The notes: generated by a model not told the origin, from the letters alone. Counted from the stretch's first letter, positions 41,622 to 51,645 are shown. The stretch: 64,000 bases of DNA from Serratia proteamaculans (GCF_008830365.1 NZ_WBKI01000003.1:186001-250000); one strand, 5' to 3'. Numbers and translations are program-made.

Positions 41622-42401
41622 TTAACCCACGAGGGTAAACAAGGAGTGAGTGTTGTGTTGCAGATGGGCGGCGATATCATCCGGGGATTCAGCGCGCAGT
41701 TGGCACAGCGTATGGAACACTTCAACGGCACGCTCGGGGCGGTTGGCTTGCCCCTGATAACCGGCCAGCGGCATGTCAGGCGCATCGGTTTCCAGCAGCA
41801 ACGAAGTCAGTGGTAACTGGGCCATCACATTACGAGTTTTCTGCGCCCGCTCATAGCTGATGGTGCCCCCGACACCGATGTAATACCCCAGGCGAATAAA
41901 CGCCTGTGCCTGCGACAGGCTACCGGCAAAGCCGTGCACCACGCCACGCCGCGGCACCTCGGCACGGCGCAGCATCGCCGCCAACTGATCGTGGCTGCGG
42001 CGGGAATGCAAAATCACCGGCAGGTCGTATTGCTTGGCCAGCTTCAACTGGGCGTTTAACACCCGCTGCTGCTGCTCAAACTGCGGGTTTTCCATATACA
42101 GATCGAGGCCGATCTCCCCGACCGCCACCAGCTTCGGCGGTCGGCTGGCAAGAAACGCCGCCAACTGCTCCAGTTCGGGTTCATGGTGCCCGGCAATATA
42201 CAACGGGTGCAGCCCCAGAGCGGCAAACAGTGGCGGATATTCGCGCGCCAGCTTCAACACCCGCACAAAGCGATCGGCGGTCACCGTCGGCACGATAATC
42301 CGTCGCACACCCGCCTGTTCGGCCAACGCCAGACTTTCGCTCTCATGTCCGCTAAACGGTGGGAAATCAAAATGGCAGTGGGTGTCGGTGAAGTCGTGCA
42401 T
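41622..42401 (-). CDS. yjjV: TatD-family metal-dependent hydrolase YjjV
   Basis: Probable 3'-5' nuclease or phosphodiesterase. The 259-aa TIM-barrel protein has metal ligands in DTHCHFD (about 6-12), EIGLDLY, HSR and ETDAPDM. The start ATG (42401) shares its A with the yjjU TGA stop, so translation is probably coupled; the frame from 42404 would use a GTG. Confidence 0.94.
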   Translation of the reverse strand: MHDFTDTHCHFDFPPFSGHESESLALAEQAGVRRIIVPTVTADRFVRVLKLAREYPPLFAALGLHPLYIAGHHEPELEQLAAFLASRPPKLVAVGEIGLDLYMENPQFEQQQRVLNAQLKLAKQYDLPVILHSRRSHDQLAAMLRRAEVPRRGVVHGFAGSLSQAQAFIRLGYYIGVGGTISYERAQKTRNVMAQLPLTSLLLETDAPDMPLAGYQGQANRPERAVEVFHTLCQLRAESPDDIAAHLQHNTHSLFTLVG

Positions 42402-43522
42402 CACAGCAGGCCACCCTCACCCGGCGGAATATCGCCCGGCAAGATAATCTCCATCGCAGCCAGTTTGGCTTCCGTCTGGGTAGCAAGATCGCGCGGGTGA
42501 CTGATATCGGTAATGATCGGTGAAGGCATGATGACGTTTTCCGGCTGGATCAAACGGCGTGACAGCGCCTTCTTCACCTTCATGCCGTCCCGTTTGTCCT
42601 GCTCTACCAGCCAGTGGCCGACGGTCGCCAGGAAGTAACGCCCACACTTACGGCCCAGGTGATAGTCCTGATTGAGCGACGTGACGCGACTCCCCAGAGC
42701 ATTACTGGCTAACGGCTTCGGTGGGAAAATCTCGAAGATGCGCAGCTTGCCGGGCGGTTTCTCAATAAACTGCTGAATACGGTGATAACTTTGTTCATGG
42801 TGTTGCAGGATGCGTACCATCTGCTGCAGGCTGCTTTCACTCAGCCAGTGCTCCATACGCTTCATCCACTGCGGTGTGTAATACATCTGCGACGGCACGG
42901 TACGGATCACCACTATGGTGTCCGCGCCACGGCGATAGGCCTCTTCAACCGGGATCGCATCGCTGATGCCGCCATCCTGATAACTGACACCGTCCAGTTC
43001 TACGCCCATACGGTAAAAACCGGGGATGGCACTGGAAGCCTTGAGGGCCGGCAACCAGCTTTCACGTTGCGCCGGCAGGTAGGCCGGTTCGAAGTCATCA
43101 CTGCGGCAGGCACACATCAGGAATTCACGCCCATCAATCAGCTGTTTTTCCGCCACATCCATCGCCAACGGAACCTGTTGCGAAGTGGTATCGAGCAGCC
43201 AGTCGAGATCAATCAGATGCCCACCGCGCACAAAGCGCAACGGGTTAAAGAATTCAGCGGAGGTGGTGTAACGGGTGATCACCCGCCGCGCGTAGCCCAT
43301 CTGGCCACAAATAAAAGCCGAGAGGTTCTGTGCGCCGGCAGAAGTGCCGATCATCAGATCAAAAGGATTAAAGCGGGCACGCTGAAACTCATCCAGCACG
43401 CCGGCGGTAAAAATGCCGCGCTGCCCGCCCCCTTCACATACCAGCGCCATTTTACCGGGCCGATAAGGTTTATACGCCAGCGGTTCGATATTGCCGAGCG
43501 TGATGGGTATTCTGTATCCCAA
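42401..43522 (-). CDS. yjjU: Patatin-like phospholipase YjjU
   Basis: Serine acyl hydrolase. From the start proposed here the protein is 373 aa, with oxyanion loop GGGQRG (31-36), nucleophile elbow GTSAG (S61) and DGG (D183) of the Ser-Asp dyad. I propose a TTG start at 43520-43522: it gives (M)GYRIPITLGN, aligning with E. coli YjjU MGQRIPVTLGN, and TGAGGA lies just upstream, overlapping the stop of the CsbD-like gene. The frame is open further upstream but that stretch overlaps the csbD-like coding region. Confidence 0.92.
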   Translation of the reverse strand: MGYRIPITLGNIEPLAYKPYRPGKMALVCEGGGQRGIFTAGVLDEFQRARFNPFDLMIGTSAGAQNLSAFICGQMGYARRVITRYTTSAEFFNPLRFVRGGHLIDLDWLLDTTSQQVPLAMDVAEKQLIDGREFLMCACRSDDFEPAYLPAQRESWLPALKASSAIPGFYRMGVELDGVSYQDGGISDAIPVEEAYRRGADTIVVIRTVPSQMYYTPQWMKRMEHWLSESSLQQMVRILQHHEQSYHRIQQFIEKPPGKLRIFEIFPPKPLASNALGSRVTSLNQDYHLGRKCGRYFLATVGHWLVEQDKRDGMKVKKALSRRLIQPENVIMPSPIITDISHPRDLATQTEAKLAAMEIILPGDIPPGEGGLL

Positions 43523-43532
43523 CCCTGCATCC

Positions 43533-43718
43533 TCAGTGAGACGTTTTACCCGAGGATACCTTGTCTTGCTCTCTTCCGTAATCCTCTTGCAGTACACCAG
43601 AGAGGCAGTCATTACTTCCCATCAGCCAGATGCAGTCGCTGTCGGACCACTCCGCCAATGCCTGACACACCCGGCCCTTCAGCTGTTTCCAGCGTCCGAA
43701 GATGATGTCGCTATTCAT
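43533..43718 (-). CDS. CsbD-like stress protein
   Basis: A 61-aa protein starting MNSDIIFGRWKQLKGRV and continuing through W-S-D-S-D and LSGVLQEDYG, matching the CsbD/YjbJ pattern (WKQ-x-KG...G...L.G..Q..YG). Family members are abundant general-stress proteins of unknown mechanism. GGGAGG precedes the ATG. It is inserted between ytjA and yjjU, which adjoin in E. coli; its stop overlaps the yjjU ribosome site. Two cysteines are unusual for this family. Confidence 0.85.
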   Translation of the reverse strand: MNSDIIFGRWKQLKGRVCQALAEWSDSDCIWLMGSNDCLSGVLQEDYGREQDKVSSGKTSH

Positions 43719-43776
43719 GATTGACCTCCCTGCTAAGAGAAAAGGAATTAAGCTTTGTTACACTTTGAGAGAAAAG

Positions 43777-43938
43777 CTAAGGGCGTCGGCGGCCGGTAAA
43801 CAGGCTAACCAGGAACAGAATGATACCCACGACGAAGACGATTTTTGCTGCCCAGGCGGCTGTACCCGCCAGCGTCCCAAAACCTAACGCCGCAGCAATC
43901 AATGCGATGACTAAAAAGATAATGCCCCAACGAAACAT
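43777..43938 (-). CDS. ytjA: Small membrane protein YtjA (DUF1328)
   Basis: 53-aa protein [19 protein letters not shown]...GRRRP with two hydrophobic helices and a basic C-terminus; function unknown. ATG 43938 follows GGAGAAGC; the longer frame to 44034 crosses the osmY downstream hairpin region and is unlikely. Same strand as osmY and the csbD-like gene, pointing to an envelope-stress group. Confidence 0.92.
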   Translation of the reverse strand: MFRWGIIFLVIALIAAALGFGTLAGTAAWAAKIVFVVGIILFLVSLFTGRRRP

Positions 43939-44032
43939 AAGCTTCTCCTTACCATAGTGAAAAAACGCATCGCAATCCGTGCCCTTCACGGGCGCTGCAA
44001 GATTGCAGGTCAGTTTCTTTTTTTGATGGTGC

Positions 44033-44064
44033 ATCCTGGGTTAACCTTTCGGCTAACCCAGGAT
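44033..44064 (-). terminator. Strong hairpin after osmY
   Basis: ATCCTGGGTTAACC-TTTC-GGCTAACCCAGGAT: a 14-bp stem with one mismatch, 31 bp past the osmY stop. There is no T-run, so it may protect the osmY 3' end rather than terminate. Confidence 0.6.
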
Positions 44065-44094
44065 TTGGTGCTTGTTGTCACGCGTACTAAAAAT

Positions 44095-44709
44095 TTATGG
44101 CTTAACGACCAGGTCGTTCTTGACGCTTTTCACGCCATCAATAGCCTTGGCGATGCTTTCTGCACGCTCTGCCTGCGCCTGAGTTTTCACTTCACCGGAA
44201 AGCTGTACCACACCGTCGGTGGTTTCTACTTTCACGTTGCGTGAAGGCACGATGTCATCGGCCAACAGCTTGGCTTTCAGCTCGCTGGTGGTTGCGGTAT
44301 CACCGGCATAAGCCTTCACTGACTGTTTGCTTTCGTCTTTCACATGCAGCTTGTCGCTGACGGATTTGACGCCTTCTACTTTGCCGGCCACTTCAACAGC
44401 GTGCTCGGCCTGCGCCTGGCTACCGACAAAACCACTCAGGGTGACGGTGCCTTTTTCGGTTTTCACCGAGATATCGGTGCTGGAGATGGTTTTGTCATCG
44501 ACCAGCGCACTTTTAACTTTAGCCGTTGTTGCGCTGTCATCCATGTAGCCGTCAACTTTTTTCATGGAGCTATCGATTTTGGCACCCGCGCTATCAGCGG
44601 CACTTGACGCTTTATTGAGCATAGTCTCTTCAGCCAGCGCGCTGCCACTAACCAGAACGGAACCCAAAACAACAGCCATCAGTGATTGTGCAAATTTAGT
44701 ATTTTTCAT
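44095..44709 (-). CDS. osmY: Periplasmic BON-domain protein OsmY
   Basis: Hyperosmotically induced periplasmic protein with chaperone-like activity toward outer-membrane proteins in E. coli. The 204-aa precursor has a signal peptide ending SALA (residue 26) and two BON domains (about 55-120 and 135-204), each with the VTLSG/VQLSG...A....V.GV..V pattern. Sigma-S control is known in E. coli; I did not identify the promoter. Confidence 0.96.
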   Translation of the reverse strand: MKNTKFAQSLMAVVLGSVLVSGSALAEETMLNKASSAADSAGAKIDSSMKKVDGYMDDSATTAKVKSALVDDKTISSTDISVKTEKGTVTLSGFVGSQAQAEHAVEVAGKVEGVKSVSDKLHVKDESKQSVKAYAGDTATTSELKAKLLADDIVPSRNVKVETTDGVVQLSGEVKTQAQAERAESIAKAIDGVKSVKNDLVVKP

Positions 44710-45238
44710 CGATCTCTTCCTTTGGTTGTGGATCCAAAATGACTGCGGATCCTTCAGCCGCCATAACGCGGCCCACTCAGTAATACTTCACGATTTCTAT
44801 ACGTTAAAACAGTCACGTTAAACGATTGTTGTCACAGCAGGAGTATTGCAACGGCTGTGCCAATTTTAAAACACCCTTTAAAATCAACAACAAAACAAAA
44901 ACAGTTTACTTTTCAGGCTAAAAACTGTCGCCTATTGGCGACAACACCAATCAGTAAAATCAATGTTATCGCTATGTTATTGATTTACATGGAATCACAC
45001 TGTCTCTGATTGGCAACAGTGCCGAACAACTCGCTACCGTTATGACAAAATGCAGTGAATTACGCTTACCGGATCGGTTATGCCCTGTTAAATATAGACC
45101 ATGTGGCAGAAAACGCAGGTATAGCTGAGCAAATCCTGGCGGATGCAGAGGGGCTGAAAAGATGAAGGAGACTTATTAATTAGCAGAATGGGGGAAACAA
45201 TATGACAGCAGGGCACCCTAAGGCGCCCTGCTGTTCTG
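44710..45238. other. 529-bp intergenic region osmY/prfC
   Basis: Divides osmY (leftward) from the 3' end of prfC. The left part is AT-rich and should carry the osmY promoter. The right part contains a 36-codon GTG frame (45055-45165) with plausible codon use but no recognised family, followed by AAGGAG and no start codon, and then the prfC downstream hairpin. Confidence 0.5.
45206..45233 (-). terminator. Hairpin after prfC
   Basis: Minus strand CAGCAGGGCGCC-TTAG-GGTGCCCTGCTG: a 12-bp near-perfect stem six bases past the prfC stop. The following TCATATTG is a poor T-run, so termination may be incomplete. Confidence 0.6.
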
Positions 45239-46828
45239 TTAGTGCTCGCGTGTTTTGCGGAATACCACTTCAGGGTAGCGTTCCTGGGTGATATTCAAGT
45301 TAACCATGGTTGGCGCAATGTAAGACAGGTTGTCACCGCCGTCCAACGCCAGGTTAAGCTCACACTTGCGCTTGAACTCTTCAAACTTCTTCACGTCGCT
45401 GCATTCAACCCAACGGGCAGTCGAAACGTTGACCGACTCGTACAAGGCTTCCACGTTGTATTCGCTTTTCAGACGCGCAACCACCACTTCGAACTGCAGC
45501 ACACCGACCGCGCCGACGATCAAATCGTTGCTGGCGATTGGGCGGAATACCTGCACCGCCCCTTCTTCGGACAGTTGCACCAGGCCTTTCAACAGCTGTT
45601 TTTGCTTCAGCGGATCGCGCAGACGAATACGACGGAACAGCTCCGGCGCGAAGTTCGGAATACCGGTGAACTTCATGTCTTCACCCTGGGTGAAGGTATC
45701 GCCGATCTGAATGGTGCCGTGGTTGTGCAGACCAATAATATCGCCCGGGTAAGCTTCTTCCACGTGCGAACGGTCACCCGCCATAAAGGTCAGGGCGTCG
45801 GAGATCACCACGTCTTTGCCGGTGCGCACCTGGCGCAGCTTCATGCCTTTCTCATAGCGGCCGGAGACCACACGCATAAAGGCCACGCGGTCACGGTGTT
45901 TAGGATCCATGTTGGCCTGGATCTTGAACACAAAGCCGGTGAACTTCTCTTCCGCCGCCACCACTTCGCGGGTGCTGCTTTTACGCGGCATCGGCGCCGG
46001 TGCCCAAGACACCAGACCGTCGAGCATGTGGTCCACGCCGAAGTTACCCAAAGCGGTACCGAAGAATACCGGCGTCAAATCACCGCTCAGGAAAGCTTCA
46101 TGATCGAACTCATGAGAGGCGCCCTGCACCAGTTCCAGCTCTTCACGCAGCTGCGCGGCCAGATCTTCACCCACGGCGGCGTCCAGCTCCGGGTTGTCCA
46201 ACCCTTTGACAATACGCACTTCCTGAATGGTATGGCCTTTACCGGTCTGATAGAGGTAGGTTTCATCCTTGTACAGATGATAAACCCCTTTAAACAGCTT
46301 GCCGCAGCCGATAGGCCAGGTGATCGGTGAGCAAGCGATTTTCAACTCACGCTCAACTTCATCCATCACTTCCATCGGATCGCGAATATCGCGGTCCAGT
46401 TTGTTCATAAAGGTCAGGATCGGCGTATCGCGCAGACGGGTTACTTCCATCAGCTTGCGGGTACGATCCTCAACCCCTTTCGCGGCGTCGATCACCATCA
46501 AACAGCAGTCAACCGCAGTCAGGGTACGGTAAGTATCTTCGGAGAAGTCTTCGTGCCCTGGGGTGTCCAGCAGGTTAACCAGACATTCGCGATACGGGAA
46601 CTGCATCACCGAGGTGGTGATCGAGATCCCACGCTGCTTTTCCATCTCCATCCAGTCGGATTTGGCATGCTGGTTTGAGCCACGGCCCTTTACCGTACCG
46701 GCGGTCTGGATAGCCTGTCCGAATAACAGCACCTTTTCGGTAATGGTCGTTTTACCGGCATCGGGGTGCGAGATGATGGCGAAAGTTCTTCTTTTCGAGA
46801 CTTCGCGGGCAAATTCACTAGGAGACAT
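45239..46828 (-). CDS. prfC: Peptide chain release factor 3
   Basis: GTPase recycling RF1/RF2 after termination. The 529-aa protein shows G1 SHPDAGKTT (20-28), DTPGHEDF (88-95) and NKLD (142-145) of translational GTPases, plus domains II and III. In E. coli yjjG lies between rimI and prfC; here only a 168-bp gap does. Confidence 0.98.
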   Translation of the reverse strand: MSPSEFAREVSKRRTFAIISHPDAGKTTITEKVLLFGQAIQTAGTVKGRGSNQHAKSDWMEMEKQRGISITTSVMQFPYRECLVNLLDTPGHEDFSEDTYRTLTAVDCCLMVIDAAKGVEDRTRKLMEVTRLRDTPILTFMNKLDRDIRDPMEVMDEVERELKIACSPITWPIGCGKLFKGVYHLYKDETYLYQTGKGHTIQEVRIVKGLDNPELDAAVGEDLAAQLREELELVQGASHEFDHEAFLSGDLTPVFFGTALGNFGVDHMLDGLVSWAPAPMPRKSSTREVVAAEEKFTGFVFKIQANMDPKHRDRVAFMRVVSGRYEKGMKLRQVRTGKDVVISDALTFMAGDRSHVEEAYPGDIIGLHNHGTIQIGDTFTQGEDMKFTGIPNFAPELFRRIRLRDPLKQKQLLKGLVQLSEEGAVQVFRPIASNDLIVGAVGVLQFEVVVARLKSEYNVEALYESVNVSTARWVECSDVKKFEEFKRKCELNLALDGGDNLSYIAPTMVNLNITQERYPEVVFRKTREH

Positions 46829-46996
46829 GTTTTTCAGATTCTACAGTTAGTCCGCCCTGCGAAAGTATCAGAACGCGCCGCGCACGGCGCCAGGCAAAGC
46901 GGTAAATAAAAGATAATAGCCGGGCATTTTCGCTGATTTACCCACCGGTGACAATCAATGCTTTTCCCGGCGGGAAAGTTAGGATCGAGATATTCG

Positions 46997-47440
46997 CTAT
47001 GCCAACGGCAGCGCCATGACTATCGCGTCTTCACGCCCATGGGCAACAGGGTAGTAGTTACGACGGATGGTCACTTCATTAAAGCCGAGATCTTCGTACA
47101 GCGCGATGGCGGCACGGTTGGAGGCACGCACTTCCAGCCACAGCGTAAACACGCCACGGGGTTCCAGTTCTGCAATCAGCGCTTCCAGCAATTGACGGCC
47201 GAACCCTCGCCGTTGCCAGTCGGGATGAATGGCGATGTTGAACAGCGTGGCTTCATCCAGCACGATTTGGGTGATGGCAAAACCCGCCATCTGCCCGTCG
47301 GCTTCCAATTTCAGGTTAAGGTAGCGATCGCCCTGATTACTGGTAAGGGTGGCCTGCGTCCAGGGAAAGTTGTGGCTGGCTTGCTCAATCTTGAAGGCTG
47401 TGGCCAGGTCGGCCGCGGTCAGGGTAGAAATAGTGTTCAT
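46997..47440 (-). CDS. rimI: Ribosomal protein bS18 alanine N-acetyltransferase RimI
   Basis: GNAT-fold enzyme acetylating the N-terminal Ala of ribosomal protein S18. The 147-aa protein has the acetyl-CoA loop (HPDWQRRGFGRQLLEALI) and EVRASNRAAIALYEDLGF. The start MNTISTL (47440) lies 56 bp inside the 3' end of holD in another frame, an overlap also known in E. coli. A CTTTCCCGCCGGGAAAG hairpin follows near 46965. Confidence 0.95.
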   Translation of the reverse strand: MNTISTLTAADLATAFKIEQASHNFPWTQATLTSNQGDRYLNLKLEADGQMAGFAITQIVLDEATLFNIAIHPDWQRRGFGRQLLEALIAELEPRGVFTLWLEVRASNRAAIALYEDLGFNEVTIRRNYYPVAHGREDAIVMALPLA

Positions 47441-47822
47441 GATGACAAATCTGCTGCCAGAGTGCGCGTTTGGCACTCGCATCGAGAGAAAGCTCGGCCA
47501 GTGCCGGGCTGTGTAGTTGCGCGCCGGCCACCGCAAGCGGCTCCGCAACGCCCAACCGCCAACTGTTGCATTCGGTATCCTCAGGTAACATCGCCACCTG
47601 GTCCGGCGTCAGGGCATAAGTTTGTGCCGGGGTCAGCCCCAGGCTGCGCAGCACGTCGCAAAACAGTGGATCGTTAGGTTCAGGCAACGCCTGCGCCACG
47701 ATCAGCAAACGCACCTCGGGTGGCAGACTGACCGCCACTTCGCCCTGCAACACGCCCGGGCGGCGCAATGTCCACTGCGTAATACCCAGTTGTTGTAACA
47801 GCCAGTCGCGTTTTGATGCCAT
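47385..47822 (-). CDS. holD: DNA polymerase III psi subunit
   Basis: Links the clamp-loader to SSB through the chi subunit. The 145-aa product starts [23 protein letters not shown], the conserved psi N-terminus that contacts chi, with CxxWRLG-like sequence in the second half. Slightly longer than E. coli HolD (137 aa). It overlaps rimI and is divergent from rsmC. Confidence 0.93.
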   Translation of the reverse strand: MASKRDWLLQQLGITQWTLRRPGVLQGEVAVSLPPEVRLLIVAQALPEPNDPLFCDVLRSLGLTPAQTYALTPDQVAMLPEDTECNSWRLGVAEPLAVAGAQLHSPALAELSLDASAKRALWQQICHHEHYFYPDRGRPGHSLQD

Positions 47823-47978
47823 GCCGATTCCTGTCAGGATCTACCCGTTGTGGTGCGCCATGCCTGCCATGCGCCGCGCTATGCTAACAAACCCGCGCGG
47901 CCTGCGCCAACAAACCCGTCGAACATATCGCCACAAAGCTCTATAATCCCCGGTCTAATTTCTAGGAGCCAAAACCTG

Positions 47979-49022
47979 ATGTCTGCATTAACCCCCGCCA
48001 GTGAAGTCATGCTGCGCCACAGTGATGAGTTTATCGAACGCCGCGTTCTGTTCGCCGGTGACCTGCAGGACGCCCTGCCGGCCCAATTTGAGGCCGCGGA
48101 TGTGCGTGTCCATACCCAGCAATACCATCACTGGCAGTTACTGAACCGGGCGATGGGTGACAACGTGCAGTACGGCCTGACCGTAGATGCCGCGTTCGTC
48201 GCCGAGTGCGATACGCTGATCTACTACTGGCCGAAGAGCAAACAGGAAGCGCAATTCCAGCTGTGCAACATTCTGGCATTGCTGCCGGTAGGCACTGACG
48301 TGTTCGTGGTGGGTGAGAACCGCAGCGGCGTGCGCAGCGCAGATCAGATGGTGGAAGACTACGCCACACTGGTTAAAATCGACAGCGCCCGCCGCTGTGG
48401 CCTGTATCACGGTCGTCTGGATACCCAGACCGAATTCAACCTGGAAGACTGGTGGGAAAGCTATCAGTTGCACGATCTGGAAGTGAAAACCCTGCCGGGC
48501 GTGTTCAGCCGCGACGGGCTGGATGTTGGCAGCTCACTGCTGCTGTCGACCCTGGATAAACACATGAAAGGCAAAGTGCTGGACGTGGGTTGTGGTGCCG
48601 GCGTAATGGCCTCGGTGCTGTCCAAACTGTCGCCAAAAATGAAGCTGACCCTCAGCGACGTCAACGCCGCAGCCATTGAATCCAGCCGCGCGACGCTGGC
48701 CGCCAACGGCATTGAAGGTGAAGTGATCGTCAGTAACGTCTATTCCGACATTACCGGCCGTTTCGATCTGATCATCTCCAACCCGCCGTTCCATGATGGG
48801 TTGCAAACCAGCCTGACCGCCGCGGAAACCCTGATCCGCGGTGCGTTAAAGCACCTGCCTATCGGCGGTCGTCTGCGCATCGTGGCTAACGCCTTCCTGC
48901 CGTACCCGGACATTCTGGATGCCACCTTCGGCAGCCATGAAGTGCTGGCACAAAACGGCCGCTTCAAGGTGTACCAGGCAACCGTTGCCCGTGCGCCACG
49001 CGATGGCAAGAAGAAAAAGTAA
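47979..49022 (+). CDS. rsmC: 16S rRNA m2G1207 methyltransferase RsmC
   Basis: Methylates N2 of G1207 in 16S rRNA. The 347-aa protein has a degenerate N-terminal methyltransferase-like domain and an active C-terminal domain with DVGCGAG (SAM loop) and catalytic NPPF at 268-271, same register as E. coli. ATG 47979 follows TAGGAGCC; the frame from 47850 was rejected. Confidence 0.96.
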   Translation: MSALTPASEVMLRHSDEFIERRVLFAGDLQDALPAQFEAADVRVHTQQYHHWQLLNRAMGDNVQYGLTVDAAFVAECDTLIYYWPKSKQEAQFQLCNILALLPVGTDVFVVGENRSGVRSADQMVEDYATLVKIDSARRCGLYHGRLDTQTEFNLEDWWESYQLHDLEVKTLPGVFSRDGLDVGSSLLLSTLDKHMKGKVLDVGCGAGVMASVLSKLSPKMKLTLSDVNAAAIESSRATLAANGIEGEVIVSNVYSDITGRFDLIISNPPFHDGLQTSLTAAETLIRGALKHLPIGGRLRIVANAFLPYPDILDATFGSHEVLAQNGRFKVYQATVARAPRDGKKKK

Positions 49023-49053
49023 GTCCCCCCGACTCACGAATATCGGCTATCAG

Positions 49054-49087
49054 GGCGCAGCGTTCACACGCCGCGCCCTTTTTTTAA
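49054..49087 (+). terminator. Terminator after rsmC
   Basis: AGGGCGCAGCG-TTCACA-CGCCGCGCCCT with an imperfect stem followed by seven T residues; the convergent aldo/keto reductase ends in its T-run. Confidence 0.85.
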
Positions 49088-50076
49088 CCGTTGATATAGG
49101 TCATCGACTCTGCGCCGTAGCGTGCGCCTGCCGCCGCCTGCAATGGGAACACCGCCTCAATCGCCGCCAGCTCCGCCTTGTTCAGCGTCAATTCGGCCGC
49201 CGCAATGTTCTCTTCCAGATAACGACGGCGCTTGGTACCCGGGATCGGCACGATATGTTGGCCCTGCGCCAATACCCAGGCCAACGCCAGCTGTGACGGC
49301 GCCACGCCTTTCTGTTTGGCCAGTGCGGTCACTTTCTCCACCAGCGCCAGATTGCGGGCAAAGTTTTCCCCCTGGAAGCGCGGATTGCTGCGGCGGAAGT
49401 CGTCGGCGTCCAAATCTTCCGGCCGCTGGATCGCCCCGGTCAGGAAACCTCTGCCCAGTGGACTGTAAGGAACAAAACCAATGCCCAGCCGCTCACAGGC
49501 CGCCAATACCCCTTGCTCGGCATCACGCGTCCACAATGAATACTCGGTCTGCAAAGCGGTTATCGGATGTACCTTATGTGCACGCTCCAGCGTAGCGACC
49601 GAAGCCTCACTCAACCCGATGTAGCGGATTTTACCTTCGCTTATTAGATCCGCCATGGTGCCAACCACCTCCTCGATCGGCACCTCAGGATCCACCCGAT
49701 GCTGGTAATAAAGATCGATCACCTCGACCCCAAGCCGTTGCAGGCTGCCCTCCACCGAACGACGGATATACTCCGGCCGACTGCTGACGCCCCGGGCGCT
49801 GGGATCGGCCGGATCGCGCAGGATGCCAAATTTGGTGGCCAGGAAGACCTGCTGCCGTTTGCCCTTGATCGCTTTGCCAATCAACTGTTCATTGGTGTGC
49901 GGCCCGTACATGTCGGCGGTGTCCAGCAGGGTCACCCCCAGCTCCAGCGCCCGATGCAGGGTAGCAATGGCTTCTTGTTCATCCTGCGCCGTCGAATAAA
50001 AATCACTCATCCCCATGCAGCCCAGACCCAGGGCGGAAACGATCGGGCCATTGGGACCTAATTGGCGTTGTTGCAT
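49084..50076 (-). CDS. Aldo/keto reductase
   Basis: NADPH-dependent carbonyl reductase, 330 aa, of the short-loop AKR11/13 type. The catalytic tetrad is visible: D52 and Y57 in [10 protein letters not shown]82 in LATKFG, and His in YYQHRVD (about 125). The C-terminal [14 protein letters not shown] binds the cofactor 2'-phosphate. It is divergent from a LysR regulator (131-bp gap) that probably controls it; the substrate is unknown. Confidence 0.92.
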   Translation of the reverse strand: MQQRQLGPNGPIVSALGLGCMGMSDFYSTAQDEQEAIATLHRALELGVTLLDTADMYGPHTNEQLIGKAIKGKRQQVFLATKFGILRDPADPSARGVSSRPEYIRRSVEGSLQRLGVEVIDLYYQHRVDPEVPIEEVVGTMADLISEGKIRYIGLSEASVATLERAHKVHPITALQTEYSLWTRDAEQGVLAACERLGIGFVPYSPLGRGFLTGAIQRPEDLDADDFRRSNPRFQGENFARNLALVEKVTALAKQKGVAPSQLALAWVLAQGQHIVPIPGTKRRRYLEENIAAAELTLNKAELAAIEAVFPLQAAAGARYGAESMTYING

Positions 50077-50206
50077 TGTGTTGCCCTCATGCGGTTGGTC
50101 TCAGCGGAGTGCTGGTGCAACAGAGTCTGGTTGTTTACCCTGAAAAGATAAATAATGCAGATTGCTCATCACTGTTCATATATCGCTAACAATAGGGAGC
50201 GGCAAG

Positions 50207-51151
50207 ATGGATCAGATCCAGGCCATGCGCATTTTCACCCGCATTGTCGAACTGGGCAGCTTCAGCCGGGCGGCCGAACGCTTGCAACTGCCACGTGCCA
50301 CGGTCAGCAATGCGCTCAAGCGGCTCGAGCAGCGCCTCGGCGTCCGCCTGTTGATCCGCACCACCCGCCAGGTCCAGGTGACCAGCGAAGGTACGCTTTA
50401 TTATCAGCGCTGCGTGCAGTTGCTGGGTGCGCTGGAAGAGGCGGACACGCTGTTCAGCCACCATAAACTGCAGCCCTCCGGCAAGGTGCGCATTGATATG
50501 CCCCATTCGCTGGCGCGTGAAATCGTGATCCCCGCCCTGGATGACTTTTACCAGCGCTATCCGGATCTGACTCTGGCATTGGGCGCCAACGACACTCATG
50601 TGGATTTGCTGCGTGAGGGAGTGGATTGCGTGCTGCGCGCCTGGGAAACCGAAGATGACAGCCTGGTGGCGCGGCGCATCGCCATGCTGCCACAGCTGAC
50701 CTGCGCCTCTCCCGGCTATCTGGCTGCGTTCGGCGTACCCCAGTCGATTGACCAATTGCAGCAGCATCAGGCGGTGGGTTATTTTTCCCTCACCAGTAAC
50801 CGCAATTACCCGCTGGAGTTTTGCCGCAACGGCAAAGTGGAGTTACGCGATTTGCCCGCCAGGTTAAGCGTCAGCGGGGCCGACGCTTACACCAGTGGCT
50901 GTCGTGCCGGCATGGGGCTGATACAGGCGGCGCACTACTCGCTGGCACCCTGGCTGCAGAAAGGGGAATTAGTCGAAGTGCTGGCAGACACCCCGCCGCC
51001 GCCAATGCCAATTTACATCATGTATCCCCCCGGTCGGTTCCTTGCGCCCCGGGTCAGGGTATTGATTGACTGGCTGATTTGGCTGTTTGAGCAGTACCAA
51101 TCACCTAAAACGGACGTTTTTCCAGCAAACGCCCGCAAACAGGGGAAATAA
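50207..51151 (+). CDS. LysR-family transcriptional regulator
   Basis: 314-aa regulator. Helix-turn-helix at about 20-40 (FSRAAERLQLPRATVSNALKRLE) and a CrgA-like effector domain. MDQIQAMRIF at 50207 follows AGGGAGC, and was preferred over 50162. Likely controls the divergent aldo/keto reductase. The two LysR/oxidoreductase pairs in this window are built alike but are not close copies. Confidence 0.9.
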   Translation: MDQIQAMRIFTRIVELGSFSRAAERLQLPRATVSNALKRLEQRLGVRLLIRTTRQVQVTSEGTLYYQRCVQLLGALEEADTLFSHHKLQPSGKVRIDMPHSLAREIVIPALDDFYQRYPDLTLALGANDTHVDLLREGVDCVLRAWETEDDSLVARRIAMLPQLTCASPGYLAAFGVPQSIDQLQQHQAVGYFSLTSNRNYPLEFCRNGKVELRDLPARLSVSGADAYTSGCRAGMGLIQAAHYSLAPWLQKGELVEVLADTPPPPMPIYIMYPPGRFLAPRVRVLIDWLIWLFEQYQSPKTDVFPANARKQGK

Positions 51152-51224
51152 CTATTGACGTCCCCGCCAAAATCTCTAGAATTCGCCTCCGTGGTAACGT
51201 TACTCCGGTAATGTTTCTTGGAAT

Positions 51225-51311
51225 GCGAAGGTGGCGGAATTGGTAGACGCGCTAGCTTCAGGTGTTAGTGTCCTTACGGACGTGAGGGTTCAAGTCCCTC
51301 TCTTCGCACCA
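51225..51311 (+). tRNA. leu tRNA: tRNA-Leu(CAG), copy 1
   Basis: 87 nt, class II tRNA with encoded CCA, acceptor GCGAAGG/CTCTTCGC, anticodon loop TTCAGGT giving CAG (decodes CUG), long variable arm with GTCC/GGAC pairing, and GGTTCAAGTCC T-loop. Confidence 0.97.
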
Positions 51312-51345
51312 AATAACCACATGATTTATATTGCACAGCATCAAT

Positions 51346-51432
51346 GCGAAGGTGGCGGAATTGGTAGACGCGCTAGCTTCAGGTGTTAGTGTTCTTACGG
51401 ACGTGAGGGTTCAAGTCCCTCTCTTCGCACCA
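51346..51432 (+). tRNA. leu tRNA: tRNA-Leu(CAG), copy 2
   Basis: 87 nt, identical to copy 1 except T for C in the variable arm (GTTC facing GGAC, a G-U pair). 34-bp spacer after copy 1. Confidence 0.97.
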
Positions 51433-51475
51433 AGCTGGTGATATAAATCGAAAGCAAAGTAAAGATATCGGCTGT

Positions 51476-51562
51476 GCGAAGGTGGCGGAATTGGTAGACG
51501 CGCTAGCTTCAGGTGTTAGTGTTCTTACGGACGTGAGGGTTCAAGTCCCTCTCTTCGCACCA
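51476..51562 (+). tRNA. leu tRNA: tRNA-Leu(CAG), copy 3
   Basis: 87 nt, identical to copy 2. The three genes correspond to E. coli leuQPV and are probably one transcript ending at the terminator at 51619. Confidence 0.97.
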
Positions 51563-51618
51563 ATCGATAACTCTCTCCGGTAATATCCCCAAAGAAATCC
51601 CCAATCGAAACGATGAAG

Positions 51619-51645
51619 AACACGCGAAAGCGTGGTTTTGCGTTT
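51619..51645 (+). terminator. Terminator after the tRNA-Leu cluster
   Basis: CACGC-GAAA-GCGTG with a GNRA loop, followed by GTTTTGCGTTTT. It abuts the convergent yjjZ stop at 51646. Confidence 0.85.

Noticed and set aside
51225-51562. Three evenly spaced repeats, considered as a CRISPR-like array
   Set aside because: Units fold as complete tRNA-Leu genes with CCA ends.
51563-51645. Integration site of a genomic island next to the leu tRNAs
   Set aside because: No integrase or partial tRNA duplication follows; the neighbours are core genes.
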